Positions 1 to 8,424 of a DNA stretch of 64,000 nucleotides are shown here, piece after piece. The stretch comes from Pseudomonas caspiana (GTDB lineage: Bacteria > Pseudomonadota > Gammaproteobacteria > Pseudomonadales > Pseudomonadaceae). The translations under genes and the position numbers were made by a program. The notes under the pieces were generated by a model. That model worked only from the letters and a program-made list of their open reading frames with translations, did no database searches and was not told the DNA's origin. The stretch covers positions 54,924-118,923 of the forward strand of contig NZ_LOHF01000020.1 of the NCBI RefSeq assembly GCF_002158995.1, written 5' to 3'. How positions within the stretch are numbered: the first letter of the stretch is position 1; each line of letters begins with the position of its first letter.

Positions 1-40
1 GGATCTACGCCATTCGCAGCACCGGCGTCTCGTCACTAGA

Positions 41-74
41 AATACCGCTCTTCTGGCTAAAGCTGGTCCTACGG
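41..74. repeat. Degenerate single REP element (family A)
   Basis: A worn copy of the right half of the REP family that reads GGCTAAAGCCGGTCCCACG elsewhere in the window (for example 2911-2930). Here it reads ctaaagctggtcctacg. No matching left half lies within the window, so it is either a solitary REP or is cut by the window edge. Confidence 0.55.
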
Positions 75-89
75 ATTCGCGAGGTTCAC

Positions 90-494
90 TTATTCGCGCA
101 CCGCTCCACGAAAATCGAACAGTTGCCGACGCTGCTTCTTGGTCGGCTTGCCGTCGGTAGTCACCCCCAGATTCCCGGCCTTGCGTTGTGCGGCTTCGTT
201 TTCACGTTTGGTAATACTCTCGGGCGTCTCGCTGTAAAGCGCTTGGGCCTCCGGCGCGCCGCGGCGGACAATCGACAGGGCCTCAACAACGACCGTACGC
301 TCATCGAAGCCTGTACGAATCTGAAACTGATCACCGATGCGCGGTTCTTTGCCCGGCTTGCAACGCTCGCCACGGCAGTGCACCTTACCGCTTTCAATAG
401 CCGTTTTTGCCAAGGCGCGAGTCTTGTAGAAGCGGGCCGCCCATAGCCATTTATCCAGGCGGACTTTATCGTCTTCCTCTGACTTTTGAGCCAT
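90..494 (-). CDS. hslR: Heat shock protein 15 (S4-domain ribosome rescue factor)
   Basis: A 134-residue protein with an N-terminal S4 RNA-binding domain (about residues 10-70, containing RLDKWLWAARFYKTR) and a basic C-terminal tail. Hsp15 binds 50S subunits that still carry a peptidyl-tRNA and helps recycle them after heat shock; that role is from the family. Length and domain order match HslR. The ATG is preceded by GAGG at good spacing. It is divergent from rimA, and the roughly 117 bp between the genes must hold both promoters. Confidence 0.93.
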   Translation of the reverse strand: MAQKSEEDDKVRLDKWLWAARFYKTRALAKTAIESGKVHCRGERCKPGKEPRIGDQFQIRTGFDERTVVVEALSIVRRGAPEAQALYSETPESITKRENEAAQRKAGNLGVTTDGKPTKKQRRQLFDFRGAVRE

Positions 495-611
495 ATGAAT
501 TCCTCAATCAGGTCGTAGTCAGACTGTACTACGGCACGCACCGCGTGCTGCAAGCGTTTGCGACGATCTGCAACCCTGGCTCTTTCCAAAACCCTATTCA
601 TGGAACGTGAT

Positions 612-1394
612 ATGACTGAGTTTCCCCCGTCATTGACCTCACCCGCCAGCGGCTGCGACGGTTGCAGAAACAGCCCCGATCTGGACTTCTCTTTCGCCTT
701 TGCCTATCAGCCTATCGTTGACCTGCGCGACCAGTCGGTTTTTGCGCACGAAGCACTGGTGCGTGGCATCAATGGCGAAGGTGCGTTTTCGGTCTTGAAT
801 CAGGTAACTGACAAGAACCGCTATCGCTTCGATCAATTGTGCCGGACCCACGCCATTGCAGGGGCTGCTACGTTGCAGATGCAAGAGCGGCTTTCGATCA
901 ACTTCCTGCCCAATGCGGTTTATCGACCTGAGTTGTGCATCCGCAGCACGCTTGAGGCTGCGCGCCGGCATGACTTTCCGCTGGACCGGCTGATCTTTGA
1001 GACGATCGAAAGTGAGCACGTCGATAACAATCGCCACCTCACCAATATTCTGCGTGAATACCGCCAATTCGGTTTCATGACGGCCATCGATGATTTCGGC
1101 GCTGGATACTCGGGCCTGACCTTACTCGCTGACTTTCAGCCGGACCTGATAAAACTCGACATGCAATTAATCAGAGATATTCACCGCGACCGGCCGCGTC
1201 AGGCTATCGTTCGTGGGGTTGTCACAATGTGTGCGGAGTTGGGGGTTACAGTCATTGCCGAAGGCATCGAATGTGCCGAGGAGCGTGACTTTCTCGCGGA
1301 CTGCGGGATTTACCTGATGCAAGGTTACTGGTTCGCCAGACCTGCATTCAAAGCATTGGCCCAGATCGATTCAGGGGTCTGGCAGAAAGCATAA
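612..1394 (+). CDS. rimA: EAL-domain cyclic-di-GMP phosphodiesterase RimA
   Basis: A compact, stand-alone EAL domain of 260 residues. The catalytic signature looks complete: EALVR (47-51), the Asn of NFLPN (97), Glu130, the DDFGAG aspartates (160-161), Lys181, the Glu of AEGIE (217) and Gln237 of QGYWF. It should therefore hydrolyse cyclic-di-GMP. Start chosen at 612 because GGAA sits 6 nt upstream; in-frame ATGs at 558 and 600 lack a ribosome site. It is followed by rimB (16-bp gap) and rimK, the order known in P. fluorescens, where RimA and cyclic-di-GMP modulate RimK activity. A CxxC (15-18) precedes the EAL domain; its role is unknown. Confidence 0.9.
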   Translation: MTEFPPSLTSPASGCDGCRNSPDLDFSFAFAYQPIVDLRDQSVFAHEALVRGINGEGAFSVLNQVTDKNRYRFDQLCRTHAIAGAATLQMQERLSINFLPNAVYRPELCIRSTLEAARRHDFPLDRLIFETIESEHVDNNRHLTNILREYRQFGFMTAIDDFGAGYSGLTLLADFQPDLIKLDMQLIRDIHRDRPRQAIVRGVVTMCAELGVTVIAEGIECAEERDFLADCGIYLMQGYWFARPAFKALAQIDSGVWQKA

Positions 1395-1410
1395 GAAGTA
1401 CGGAAATTCA

Positions 1411-1893
1411 TTGAAAACATTTGATCATCTGACAGTCATCGGCCTGCGTGAGTGGGTGGCGCTGCCCGACCTTGGGGTCGCGGGCCTGCGGGCGAAAATC
1501 GATACCGGCGCGAGCACCTCAAGCCTGCACGCTACCGAGATCGAACCTTTCGAACGCGATGGCCAAAAGTGGGTCCGTTTCAACGCCCATCTGGGCACAG
1601 TGGTCCAGTTGCGCCATCGCCGTTGCGAAGCGCTGCTGGTCGCCATGAAAACCATTAAGAGCTCCAACGGTCACGCGCAGGTCCGCTACGTCATTCGCAC
1701 CACCCTGGCTTTGGGTGATCGCGTCTGGCCTGTGGAATTCACGCTGGCCTGCCGCAAAGCAATGCGCTATCGCTTGCTGCTCGGCTCCAACGCTTTGATC
1801 GATGGCCAACTGGTCGTCAATCCAGGCATTACTTATGTTCAGGACAAACCGGTCTTTCCGGTCTCGACTACCTCTGCCACAGGTGCTGCATGA
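1411..1893 (+). CDS. rimB: RimB, retropepsin-like putative zinc/aspartic protease of the rim operon
   Basis: A 160-residue protein of the family often labelled ATP-dependent zinc protease. It shows the aspartic-protease-like motif IDTGASTSSLHA with Asp31 as candidate catalytic residue, and a second LLLGSNAL strand typical of the retropepsin fold. The only plausible start is a TTG at 1411; no in-frame ATG precedes residue 79, and GGAA lies just upstream. Its last 4 bp overlap the rimK start, implying translational coupling. In P. fluorescens RimB is described as modulating RimK activity; the substrate is not visible from sequence. Confidence 0.85.
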   Translation: MKTFDHLTVIGLREWVALPDLGVAGLRAKIDTGASTSSLHATEIEPFERDGQKWVRFNAHLGTVVQLRHRRCEALLVAMKTIKSSNGHAQVRYVIRTTLALGDRVWPVEFTLACRKAMRYRLLLGSNALIDGQLVVNPGITYVQDKPVFPVSTTSATGAA

Positions 1894-2795
1894 AGATCGC
1901 TGTGCTTTCGCGTAACCCGCGTTTGTATTCAACCCGTCGTCTGGTCGAAGCTGGTATTGAACGTGGCCATGAGATGGTGGTGATCGACACCCTGCGTGCC
2001 TACATGAATATCGCCAGCCACAAGCCGCAGATCCACTATCGCGGCAAACCGTTGGAAGGCTTCGATGCAGTGATCCCGCGCATCGGCGCTTCAGTGACTT
2101 TTTACGGCTGCGCGGTATTGCGTCAGTTTGAAATGATGGGCGTTTTCCCGCTCAACGAATCAGTCGCCATCGCTCGTTCGCGGGACAAACTGCGCTCGCT
2201 GCAATTGCTCTCGCGGCGCGGGATCGGGTTGCCGGTGACAGGCTTTGCTCACTCACCGGACGATATCCCTGACCTGATCCAGATGGTCAACGGCGCACCG
2301 CTGGTGATCAAGGTACTTGAAGGCACACAGGGTATTGGCGTGGTGCTGTGCGAAACGGCCACAGCGGCTGAGTCGGTGATCGAGGCCTTCATGGGCCTCA
2401 AGCAGGACATCATGGTTCAGGAGTACATCAAGGAAGCGGGTGGTGCGGATATCCGCTGCTTCGTGGTCGGTGACAAGGTTATTGCGTCGATGAAGCGCCA
2501 GGCCAAACCCGGCGAATTCCGCTCCAACCTGCACCGTGGCGGCAGCGCCAGCCTGATCAAGATCACCCCCGAAGAGCGCATGACCGCTATCCGCGCCGCC
2601 AAGGTCATGGGCCTGAGCGTCGCCGGTGTCGACATCCTGCGTTCCAATCACGGCCCGCTCGTGATGGAGGTCAATTCTTCACCGGGGCTGGAAGGCATCG
2701 AAGTAACTACCAGCAAAGACGTGGCCGGGATGATCATTGAGTATCTGGAGAAGAACAGCGGACCGCATATGACGCGGACCAAAGGGAAGGGTTAA
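1890..2795 (+). CDS. rimK: Ribosomal protein S6 L-glutamate ligase
   Basis: A 301-residue ATP-grasp enzyme that adds glutamate residues to the C-terminus of ribosomal protein S6. N-terminal preATP-grasp domain (about 1-95), then the ATP-grasp fold, with the lysine-bearing strand PLVIKVLEGTQGIGV near residue 140 and the metal-site strand LVMEVNSSPGLEGIE near residue 255. The ATGA overlap with rimB makes it the last gene of the rimABK operon. In Pseudomonas, RimK activity changes ribosome composition and adaptation to plant or host niches and is linked to cyclic-di-GMP (established knowledge). Confidence 0.95.
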   Translation: MKIAVLSRNPRLYSTRRLVEAGIERGHEMVVIDTLRAYMNIASHKPQIHYRGKPLEGFDAVIPRIGASVTFYGCAVLRQFEMMGVFPLNESVAIARSRDKLRSLQLLSRRGIGLPVTGFAHSPDDIPDLIQMVNGAPLVIKVLEGTQGIGVVLCETATAAESVIEAFMGLKQDIMVQEYIKEAGGADIRCFVVGDKVIASMKRQAKPGEFRSNLHRGGSASLIKITPEERMTAIRAAKVMGLSVAGVDILRSNHGPLVMEVNSSPGLEGIEVTTSKDVAGMIIEYLEKNSGPHMTRTKGKG

Positions 2796-2836
2796 CGCAG
2801 GTCTTTTGCTGCCCAGTGGGAGCTGGAATCACTGAT

Positions 2837-2932
2837 GACGTGGGACCGGCTTCAGCCGGGAAGAGGCCGGTGCAGACACTGAATCTTCATCTGCCGAAAT
2901 ACCGCCTTCCCGGCTAAAGCCGGTCCCACGTC
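2837..2932. repeat. REPIN, family A (inverted pair)
   Basis: Two inverted REP copies: GACGTGGGACCGGCTTCAGC on the left and its near-complement (GGCTAAAGCCGGTCCCACGTC, last bases at 2932) on the right, separated by a variable spacer. It lies between the convergent rimK and envZ genes. The same element recurs at 20595, 41683 and 51576. Confidence 0.9.
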
Positions 2933-2993
2933 GTCAATCAGCTTGCGGACAAATATGGAATCTCCAACAGGAGACAGGTTGAGTTGGCCGTTT

Positions 2994-4316
2994 TTAAACC
3001 GCCCCTCTCGGCAGCATCAGCCCCAACGGCAAGCGCACACGCGCTTCCAGCCCACCGCCCGAGCGATTGCGCAATTCAACATTGCCACCGTGCATCGCTG
3101 CAATCCGCTTGACGATCGCCAACCCCAGCCCCGTGCCCTTGCCACTTCTGGCACGATCACCACGGATGAACGGATTGAAGATCACTTCAAGCTCCGACGG
3201 GTCAATCCCGATTCCACGGTCCAGAACGCTCAGGACCACGTAAGGCGCACTGGTGTCGCCGGACACATAAGCCGCAACCTCAATCCCATTGCCTGCGTGG
3301 TGCATGGCATTGCCAATCAGGTTGGTGAGCAATCGCTTCATTGAAACCCGTCGCAACGGGAATGGCGGAATCGGCTCAAGACACAGACGTATCTGCTCTT
3401 CAGGATTCTCCGGATTGTTGAATGGGGCAACCACATCACGCACCAGCTCACTGAGGTCTACCTCTTCGATTTCTTCGTCACGGCCGTCACGAATGAACGC
3501 CAGAAACTGATCGAGAATGGCATCCATGTCTTCAATGTCGCGGACCATGCCTTCAGTGAGCTCGTTTTCGCCCTTCATCAACTCCAGTGACAAACGCAAG
3601 CGGGTCAATGGTGTTCGCAGGTCATGGGAAACACCCGCGAGCATCAACTCTCGTTCTTGCCCTGCCTGCTCGACGTCCTCGGCCATCTGGTTGAACGCGC
3701 GATATACCTCAGTCATTTCACTGGGCGTATCGCTGACCGGCAGACGCACGCTGCGCCCCTGCCCTAATTGCCTGGCGGCGAACACCAAACGCTTGAGAGG
3801 CTGATTGAGTTGCCGGACGAAGATCCACGCCGAGGCGGTGGATAACAAACCGATTGCAAGGAACCAGCCCAGCACGCTCCAGATTTTCTGGCCGCGAAGC
3901 GGGTGCGGATACAACGGCACTTTCAACCAGCCATCGCCCAGACTCGGAGCCCGAACCCACAACGCAGGTGGCGCATGCACGCGCAAGCGCACTTCAGTGT
4001 CCGCACCCAGTTCGGCCTGCATCTGGCGCTGATAGATTTCGCTGTAGGGCCAATGCTGCTCACCTTCCGGAACGCCGCCGCCCACCACACGGATCAGGCC
4101 TGCCGCATCGGCAATCGCCTCCCGGTCATTCTCGTTGGCCGCCCAATAGGCGCGCAGGGTTAGCGCGACACCGTGGCTGTATTGCCTGTCGACGAGCACG
4201 TCCTCGTTCATCAGCAGATAAACCAGGGTCAGCGCCTTGGAGAACAGCACGACGATGAGCACCAGCCACAGGGTGCGGGAGAAGAAGCTTTGCGGGAACC
4301 AGAGCGGGGTTTTCAT
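2994..4316 (-). CDS. envZ: Sensor histidine kinase AmgS (EnvZ-type)
   Basis: A 440-residue inner-membrane histidine kinase: TM1 (about 13-36), periplasmic sensor (37-145), TM2 (146-166), HAMP (164-218), H-box SHDLRTPLTRL with His231, N-box with Asn336, and ATP-lid motifs DRGIGI (366-371) and GKGTGLGL (392-399). Start at 4316 places TM1 at the very N-terminus as in EnvZ; a longer in-frame extension would run through the intercistronic hairpin and has no family counterpart. The orthologue in P. aeruginosa is AmgS, which with AmgR responds to envelope damage from mistranslated membrane proteins and supports aminoglycoside tolerance. ompR lies 167 bp upstream, an unusually wide gap for this pair. 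Confidence 0.94.
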   Translation of the reverse strand: MKTPLWFPQSFFSRTLWLVLIVVLFSKALTLVYLLMNEDVLVDRQYSHGVALTLRAYWAANENDREAIADAAGLIRVVGGGVPEGEQHWPYSEIYQRQMQAELGADTEVRLRVHAPPALWVRAPSLGDGWLKVPLYPHPLRGQKIWSVLGWFLAIGLLSTASAWIFVRQLNQPLKRLVFAARQLGQGRSVRLPVSDTPSEMTEVYRAFNQMAEDVEQAGQERELMLAGVSHDLRTPLTRLRLSLELMKGENELTEGMVRDIEDMDAILDQFLAFIRDGRDEEIEEVDLSELVRDVVAPFNNPENPEEQIRLCLEPIPPFPLRRVSMKRLLTNLIGNAMHHAGNGIEVAAYVSGDTSAPYVVLSVLDRGIGIDPSELEVIFNPFIRGDRARSGKGTGLGLAIVKRIAAMHGGNVELRNRSGGGLEARVRLPLGLMLPRGAV

Positions 4317-4398
4317 AGTTGCAGCTATACACTTTGCAGGAGCGAGCCAGGCTCGCAGGTTTGCTAAACGCGAACGACAACCCGACGCCAGATCAGCG

Positions 4399-4439
4399 AA
4401 AACCAAAACGTCGATAGCCCTGTTCGGGGCTATCGACGT
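4399..4439 (-). terminator. Terminator-like hairpin between ompR and envZ
   Basis: A perfect 13-bp inverted repeat (arms 4408-4420 and 4427-4439, acgtcgatagccc and its complement) with a 6-nt loop. Read on the minus strand, the direction of ompR to envZ, the hairpin is followed directly by TTTTGGTTTT. It sits within the two-component operon, so it could attenuate envZ relative to ompR. It is not one of the REP families in the window. Confidence 0.6.
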
Positions 4440-4483
4440 GACTGGCAATCACCACAGCGGGCTGTGCTCCTAAAAGCGCTCGA

Positions 4484-5224
4484 TTATCGTGTACCCGCAC
4501 CGTCCGGAACGAATACATAACCAACACCCCAGACCGTTTGAATGTAGCGCGGCTTGGAAGGATCCGGCTCGATCAGGCGACGCAGACGGGAAATCTGTAC
4601 GTCGATAGAGCGCTCCAGCGCATCCCATTCACGGCCACGAGCCAGGTTCATCAGCTTGTCGCGGGTCAGCGGCTCGCGCGCATGCATCACCAGCGCCTTG
4701 AGTACCGCAAACTCGCCTGTGGTGAGCATGTGTACTTCATCGCCACGCTTGAGTTCGCGAGTGGCCAGGGACAACTCGTAATCACCAAAGGTGACTGACT
4801 CGTCTTCACTGCCTGGTGCGCCCGGTACCGGAGCGGCCTGACGGCGCAATACAGCTTTGACTCGCGCCATCAGCTCATCAGGGTTGAATGGCTTGGCCAG
4901 GTAATCGTCAGCGCCCAGTTCGAGGCCTTTGATGCGGCTCAGCTCATCGCCCTTGGCGGTCAGCATGATGATCGGCACTTGATTATTAGCGGCCCGCAGA
5001 CGACGGCAGGCTGACAGCCCGTCTTCGCCCGGCAGCATCAGGTCAAGCACGACAAGATTGAAAACTTCGCGGGCCAGCAAGCGATCCATTTGCTCAACGT
5101 TGGCCACAGCACGGGCACGATAACCCTTGCTGGTGAAAAAACGTTCTAACAGGCTGCTCAAACCCGGATCGTCATCAACAATAAGGATTTTTTCGCCTTC
5201 GGCAGTTTGTGCAGTGCTGCTCAT
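4484..5224 (-). CDS. ompR: Response regulator AmgR (OmpR family)
   Basis: A 246-residue response regulator. Receiver domain (about 12-125) with the acidic pocket VDDDP (17-19), phospho-acceptor Asp61 in VVLDLMLPGEDG, and conserved Lys91; C-terminal winged-helix DNA-binding domain (about 145-240) ending in the usual VWGVGYVF. The start has a strong AAGGAG about 8 nt upstream. It pairs with the downstream EnvZ/AmgS kinase. In P. aeruginosa AmgR drives protease and envelope-stress genes; the same is inferred here. Confidence 0.95.
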   Translation of the reverse strand: MSSTAQTAEGEKILIVDDDPGLSSLLERFFTSKGYRARAVANVEQMDRLLAREVFNLVVLDLMLPGEDGLSACRRLRAANNQVPIIMLTAKGDELSRIKGLELGADDYLAKPFNPDELMARVKAVLRRQAAPVPGAPGSEDESVTFGDYELSLATRELKRGDEVHMLTTGEFAVLKALVMHAREPLTRDKLMNLARGREWDALERSIDVQISRLRRLIEPDPSKPRYIQTVWGVGYVFVPDGAGTR

Positions 5225-5385
5225 TCAGATGCTCCTTTGATCTCGGGGCGCATTATGGCGTAGCTGCTGTGATACGCACCGTGTGCATTGTTAGCAGATT
5301 TTACCGGGGCTGCCACTCAAGCCTTGCTTCTCCTGAGCAAAAACAGCGCTTTTGTCGGCTCATCCCCTAATCGGGCTGTGCTGGG

Positions 5386-5391
5386 TATAAT
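5386..5391 (+). promoter_or_regulatory. Candidate -10 box for tex
   Basis: A perfect TATAAT 125 bp upstream of the tex start. No good -35 hexamer is found 16-18 bp upstream, so the promoter may need an activator. It would give a leader of about 118 nt. Confidence 0.35.
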
Positions 5392-5516
5392 GCGCCGCCC
5401 TCAAAGTCAGGCAACGCCTGAACATGGCCGTTCGACAGTATTCTTGCGAAAGTAGGTCTGCGCAGCTCGCGACCACTTTGTAATCAGGTATTTTGCTCAC
5501 AACTCCAGGTGGTCTC

Positions 5517-7844
5517 ATGGACAGCATCAACAGCCGCATCGCCGAAGAACTCGGCGTACGCCCACAACAGGTCGCAGCGGCCGTCGCCCTACTGGATGAA
5601 GGCTCTACCGTGCCTTTCATTTCCCGTTACCGCAAAGAAGTGACCGGCAGCCTCGATGACACGCAACTGCGTCATCTTGAAGAGCGCCTGCGCTACCTGC
5701 GCGAACTCGACGAGCGCCGCATCAGCATCCTTGCCAGCATCGAAGAGCAAGGCAAGCTGACTCCGGAGCTGGCCCGTGATATCAAGCTGGCCGACACCAA
5801 GACCCGCCTCGAAGATTTGTACCTGCCTTATAAGCAAAAACGCCGCACCAAAGGCCAGATCGCGCTGGAAGCAGGCCTTGGCGAATTGGCAGACGGTCTG
5901 TTCAACGACCCTGCTTTGAGTCCGGAAGCCGAAGCCGCACGTTTTGTAGATGCCGAAAAAGGCGTTGCCGACGTGAAGGCTGCGCTGGAAGGTGCCAAAT
6001 ACATCCTCATGGAGCGCTTCGCCGAAGACGCCACCCTGCTGGACAAGCTGCGCAGCTTCCTCAAACAGGAAGCCGTGATCAGTGCTCGCGTAGTGCCCGG
6101 CAAAGAAGAAGAAGGTGCCAAGTTCCGCGATTACTTCGAACACGACGAGCCACTGAAAAGCATGCCGTCGCACCGCGCCCTGGCTATTTTCCGTGGTCGC
6201 AACGAAGGCTTCCTCAGCTCGGCGCTGAAAGTCGGTGAAGAACTGCCCGGCACCCTGCATCCATGCGAGCTGATGATCGGCGAGCGTTTTGGTCTGCAAA
6301 ACCAGAACCGTCCGGCTGACAAGTGGCTGGCCGAAGTCGTGCGCTGGACCTGGAAGGTCAAGCTTTACAGCCACCTGGAAACCGACTTGCTAGGCGAATT
6401 GCGCGATGGCGCGGAAACCGAAGCGATCAACGTGTTCGCCCATAACCTGCATGACCTGCTGCTGGCCGCACCGGCTGGCCCGCGCGCCACGCTGGGCCTG
6501 GACCCGGGCCTGCGCACCGGTTGCAAGGTCGCCGTGGTCGATTCCACCGGCAAGCTGCTGGATTACGCCACGGTTTACCCGCACGTTCCGAAAAACCAGT
6601 GGGATCAAACCATCGCTGTGCTGGCTGCGCTCTGCGCCAAGCACGCTGTTGATCTGATCGCCATCGGCAACGGCACCGCCAGCCGCGAAACCGACAAGCT
6701 GGCCGCCGAACTGATCAAAAAATACCCAGGTCTGAAAATGACCAAGGTCATGGTCTCCGAAGCGGGCGCCTCGGTTTATTCCGCCTCGGAACTGGCCGCC
6801 AAGGAATTCCCGGATCTGGACGTGTCGATCCGTGGCGCGGTTTCTATCGCCCGTCGCCTGCAAGACCCGCTGGCTGAGCTGGTGAAGATTGACCCGAAAT
6901 CCATTGGTGTCGGTCAGTACCAGCACGACGTGTCGCAGCTCAAATTGGCGCGAGGTCTGGACGCTGTGGTGGAAGACTGCGTAAACGCCGTGGGCGTGGA
7001 CGTGAACACTGCATCGGTGGCCCTGCTGGCACGGATTTCCGGCCTCAATACCACACTGGCGCAGAATATCGTGGCGCACCGCGATGAAAACGGCGCATTC
7101 AAATCTCGTGCAGCGCTGAAAAAAGTCCCGCGCTTGGGCGAAAAAACCTTCGAACAGGCTGCAGGCTTCCTGCGCGTCATGAACGGCGATAACCCGCTGG
7201 ACTCGTCGGCTGTTCACCCGGAAGCCTATCCGCTGGTGAAGCGTATCGCGTCCGAAACAGACCGGGATATCCGTTCGCTGATCGGCGACGCCAGCTTCCT
7301 CAAGCGCCTGGACCCGAAAAAATACACTGACGAGACCTTCGGTCTGCCAACCGTCACTGACATTCTGCAAGAGCTTGAGAAGCCGGGCCGCGACCCGCGT
7401 CCAGAGTTCAAGACTGCCGAGTTCCAGGAAGGCGTCGAAGACCTCAAGGACCTGGTACCAGGCATGATGCTTGAAGGTGTTGTGACCAACGTCACCAACT
7501 TCGGCGCTTTCGTTGATATCGGCGTGCATCAGGACGGTCTGGTGCATATCTCGGCGCTGTCCGAGAAGTTCATCAAGGACCCGCGTGAAGCGGTCAAAGC
7601 CGGTGACGTGGTCAAGGTCAAAGTCATGGAAGTCGACATCCCTCGCAAGCGCGTTGGCTTGTCGATGCGCATGAGCGACACACCGGGCGAGAAAATCGAC
7701 GGTGCTCGTGGTTCACGCCCAGGCTCTGCCCCGCGCCAGCAGCAGAGCAGCGTCCCACGCAAGGAAACCGCAACAGCAGCAGCCCCGGCCAACAACGCGA
7801 TGGCTTCGCTGTTCGCCAACGCCAAACAGTTGAAGAAGCGCTGA
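5517..7844 (+). CDS. tex: Tex, transcription accessory / RNA-binding protein
   Basis: A 775-residue Tex protein. N-terminal Tex domain (SRIAEELGVRPQQVAAAV), a YqgF/RNase-H-like domain around residues 325-450 (TLGLDPGLRTGCKVAVVD), two helix-hairpin-helix repeats (about 480-620), and an S1 RNA-binding domain (about 645-715) followed by a disordered basic, Gln/Ala-rich tail. Tex binds RNA and influences transcription and RNA turnover; its exact job is unsettled. ATG at 5517 has AGGTGG upstream; an in-frame TTG at 5493 has no ribosome site. The stop overlaps the next start by one base. Confidence 0.94.
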   Translation: MDSINSRIAEELGVRPQQVAAAVALLDEGSTVPFISRYRKEVTGSLDDTQLRHLEERLRYLRELDERRISILASIEEQGKLTPELARDIKLADTKTRLEDLYLPYKQKRRTKGQIALEAGLGELADGLFNDPALSPEAEAARFVDAEKGVADVKAALEGAKYILMERFAEDATLLDKLRSFLKQEAVISARVVPGKEEEGAKFRDYFEHDEPLKSMPSHRALAIFRGRNEGFLSSALKVGEELPGTLHPCELMIGERFGLQNQNRPADKWLAEVVRWTWKVKLYSHLETDLLGELRDGAETEAINVFAHNLHDLLLAAPAGPRATLGLDPGLRTGCKVAVVDSTGKLLDYATVYPHVPKNQWDQTIAVLAALCAKHAVDLIAIGNGTASRETDKLAAELIKKYPGLKMTKVMVSEAGASVYSASELAAKEFPDLDVSIRGAVSIARRLQDPLAELVKIDPKSIGVGQYQHDVSQLKLARGLDAVVEDCVNAVGVDVNTASVALLARISGLNTTLAQNIVAHRDENGAFKSRAALKKVPRLGEKTFEQAAGFLRVMNGDNPLDSSAVHPEAYPLVKRIASETDRDIRSLIGDASFLKRLDPKKYTDETFGLPTVTDILQELEKPGRDPRPEFKTAEFQEGVEDLKDLVPGMMLEGVVTNVTNFGAFVDIGVHQDGLVHISALSEKFIKDPREAVKAGDVVKVKVMEVDIPRKRVGLSMRMSDTPGEKIDGARGSRPGSAPRQQQSSVPRKETATAAAPANNAMASLFANAKQLKKR

Positions 7845-8227
7845 TGGACGTTCCGGCAGGCTTTACGGAAAGCCCGTACTTCCGGGCCATAGGCTGCCAG
7901 TTACGCCGTTTGGACGTGGGCGTTGCCGAAGTGGCCTTGCCGCTGGAAGACCACCTGCGCAATCGCGGAAATATGATGCACGGCGGGGCGATTTTCAGCC
8001 TCGTCGACATCGCCATGGGGCTGGCTTGTTCCAGCTCCCACGGTTTCGATCAGCGCAGCGTGACCATCGAATGCAAAATCAATTACATGCGTGGAGTTTC
8101 TGAAGGCGAAGTGCTGTGTATCGCCAAAGTGCTGCACGCGGGCCGTCGCACGCTGGTGGTTGAAGCTGAAGTGCTTCAGGGCGAGAAACTTGTCGCCAAA
8201 GCACAAGGCACGTTCGCTGTCGTCTAG
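7844..8227 (+). CDS. PaaI-type hotdog thioesterase
   Basis: A 127-residue single hotdog domain with the HGG motif (46-48) and acidic Asp55 of the PaaI/hexameric thioesterase subfamily. It probably hydrolyses an acyl- or aryl-CoA; the substrate cannot be read from sequence. The ATG overlaps the tex stop (TGATGG), so it is translated from the tex mRNA. The same gene pair occurs in P. aeruginosa (PA5201-PA5202). Confidence 0.85.
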   Translation: MDVPAGFTESPYFRAIGCQLRRLDVGVAEVALPLEDHLRNRGNMMHGGAIFSLVDIAMGLACSSSHGFDQRSVTIECKINYMRGVSEGEVLCIAKVLHAGRRTLVVEAEVLQGEKLVAKAQGTFAVV

Positions 8228-8424
8228 TACAGACAGGCCAAATTGAGGTAATTTCGGCGCTATTGAATAAGCGTCGGAATTTTCCATGCGCGCTGTGGCC
8301 AGAAAGAGCTATCGATAATGGCGTCGCAGAACCAAACCAGGCGACATCGCCAGTTAATCCTCACCCTTGTACACCGTCACATCCACCCCCATATTGGGGC
8401 GACTGACGCGTGAAGGAATCCAAC

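Noticed and set aside
2837..2932. Inverted repeats considered as CRISPR or transposon ends
   Set aside because: The repeats are inverted pairs scattered one per gap, not regularly spaced direct repeats with unique spacers, and no transposase is present. They are REPINs.
6390..7547. 385-codon open frame antisense to tex
   Set aside because: No ribosome site or family resemblance; a reading-frame shadow of tex.
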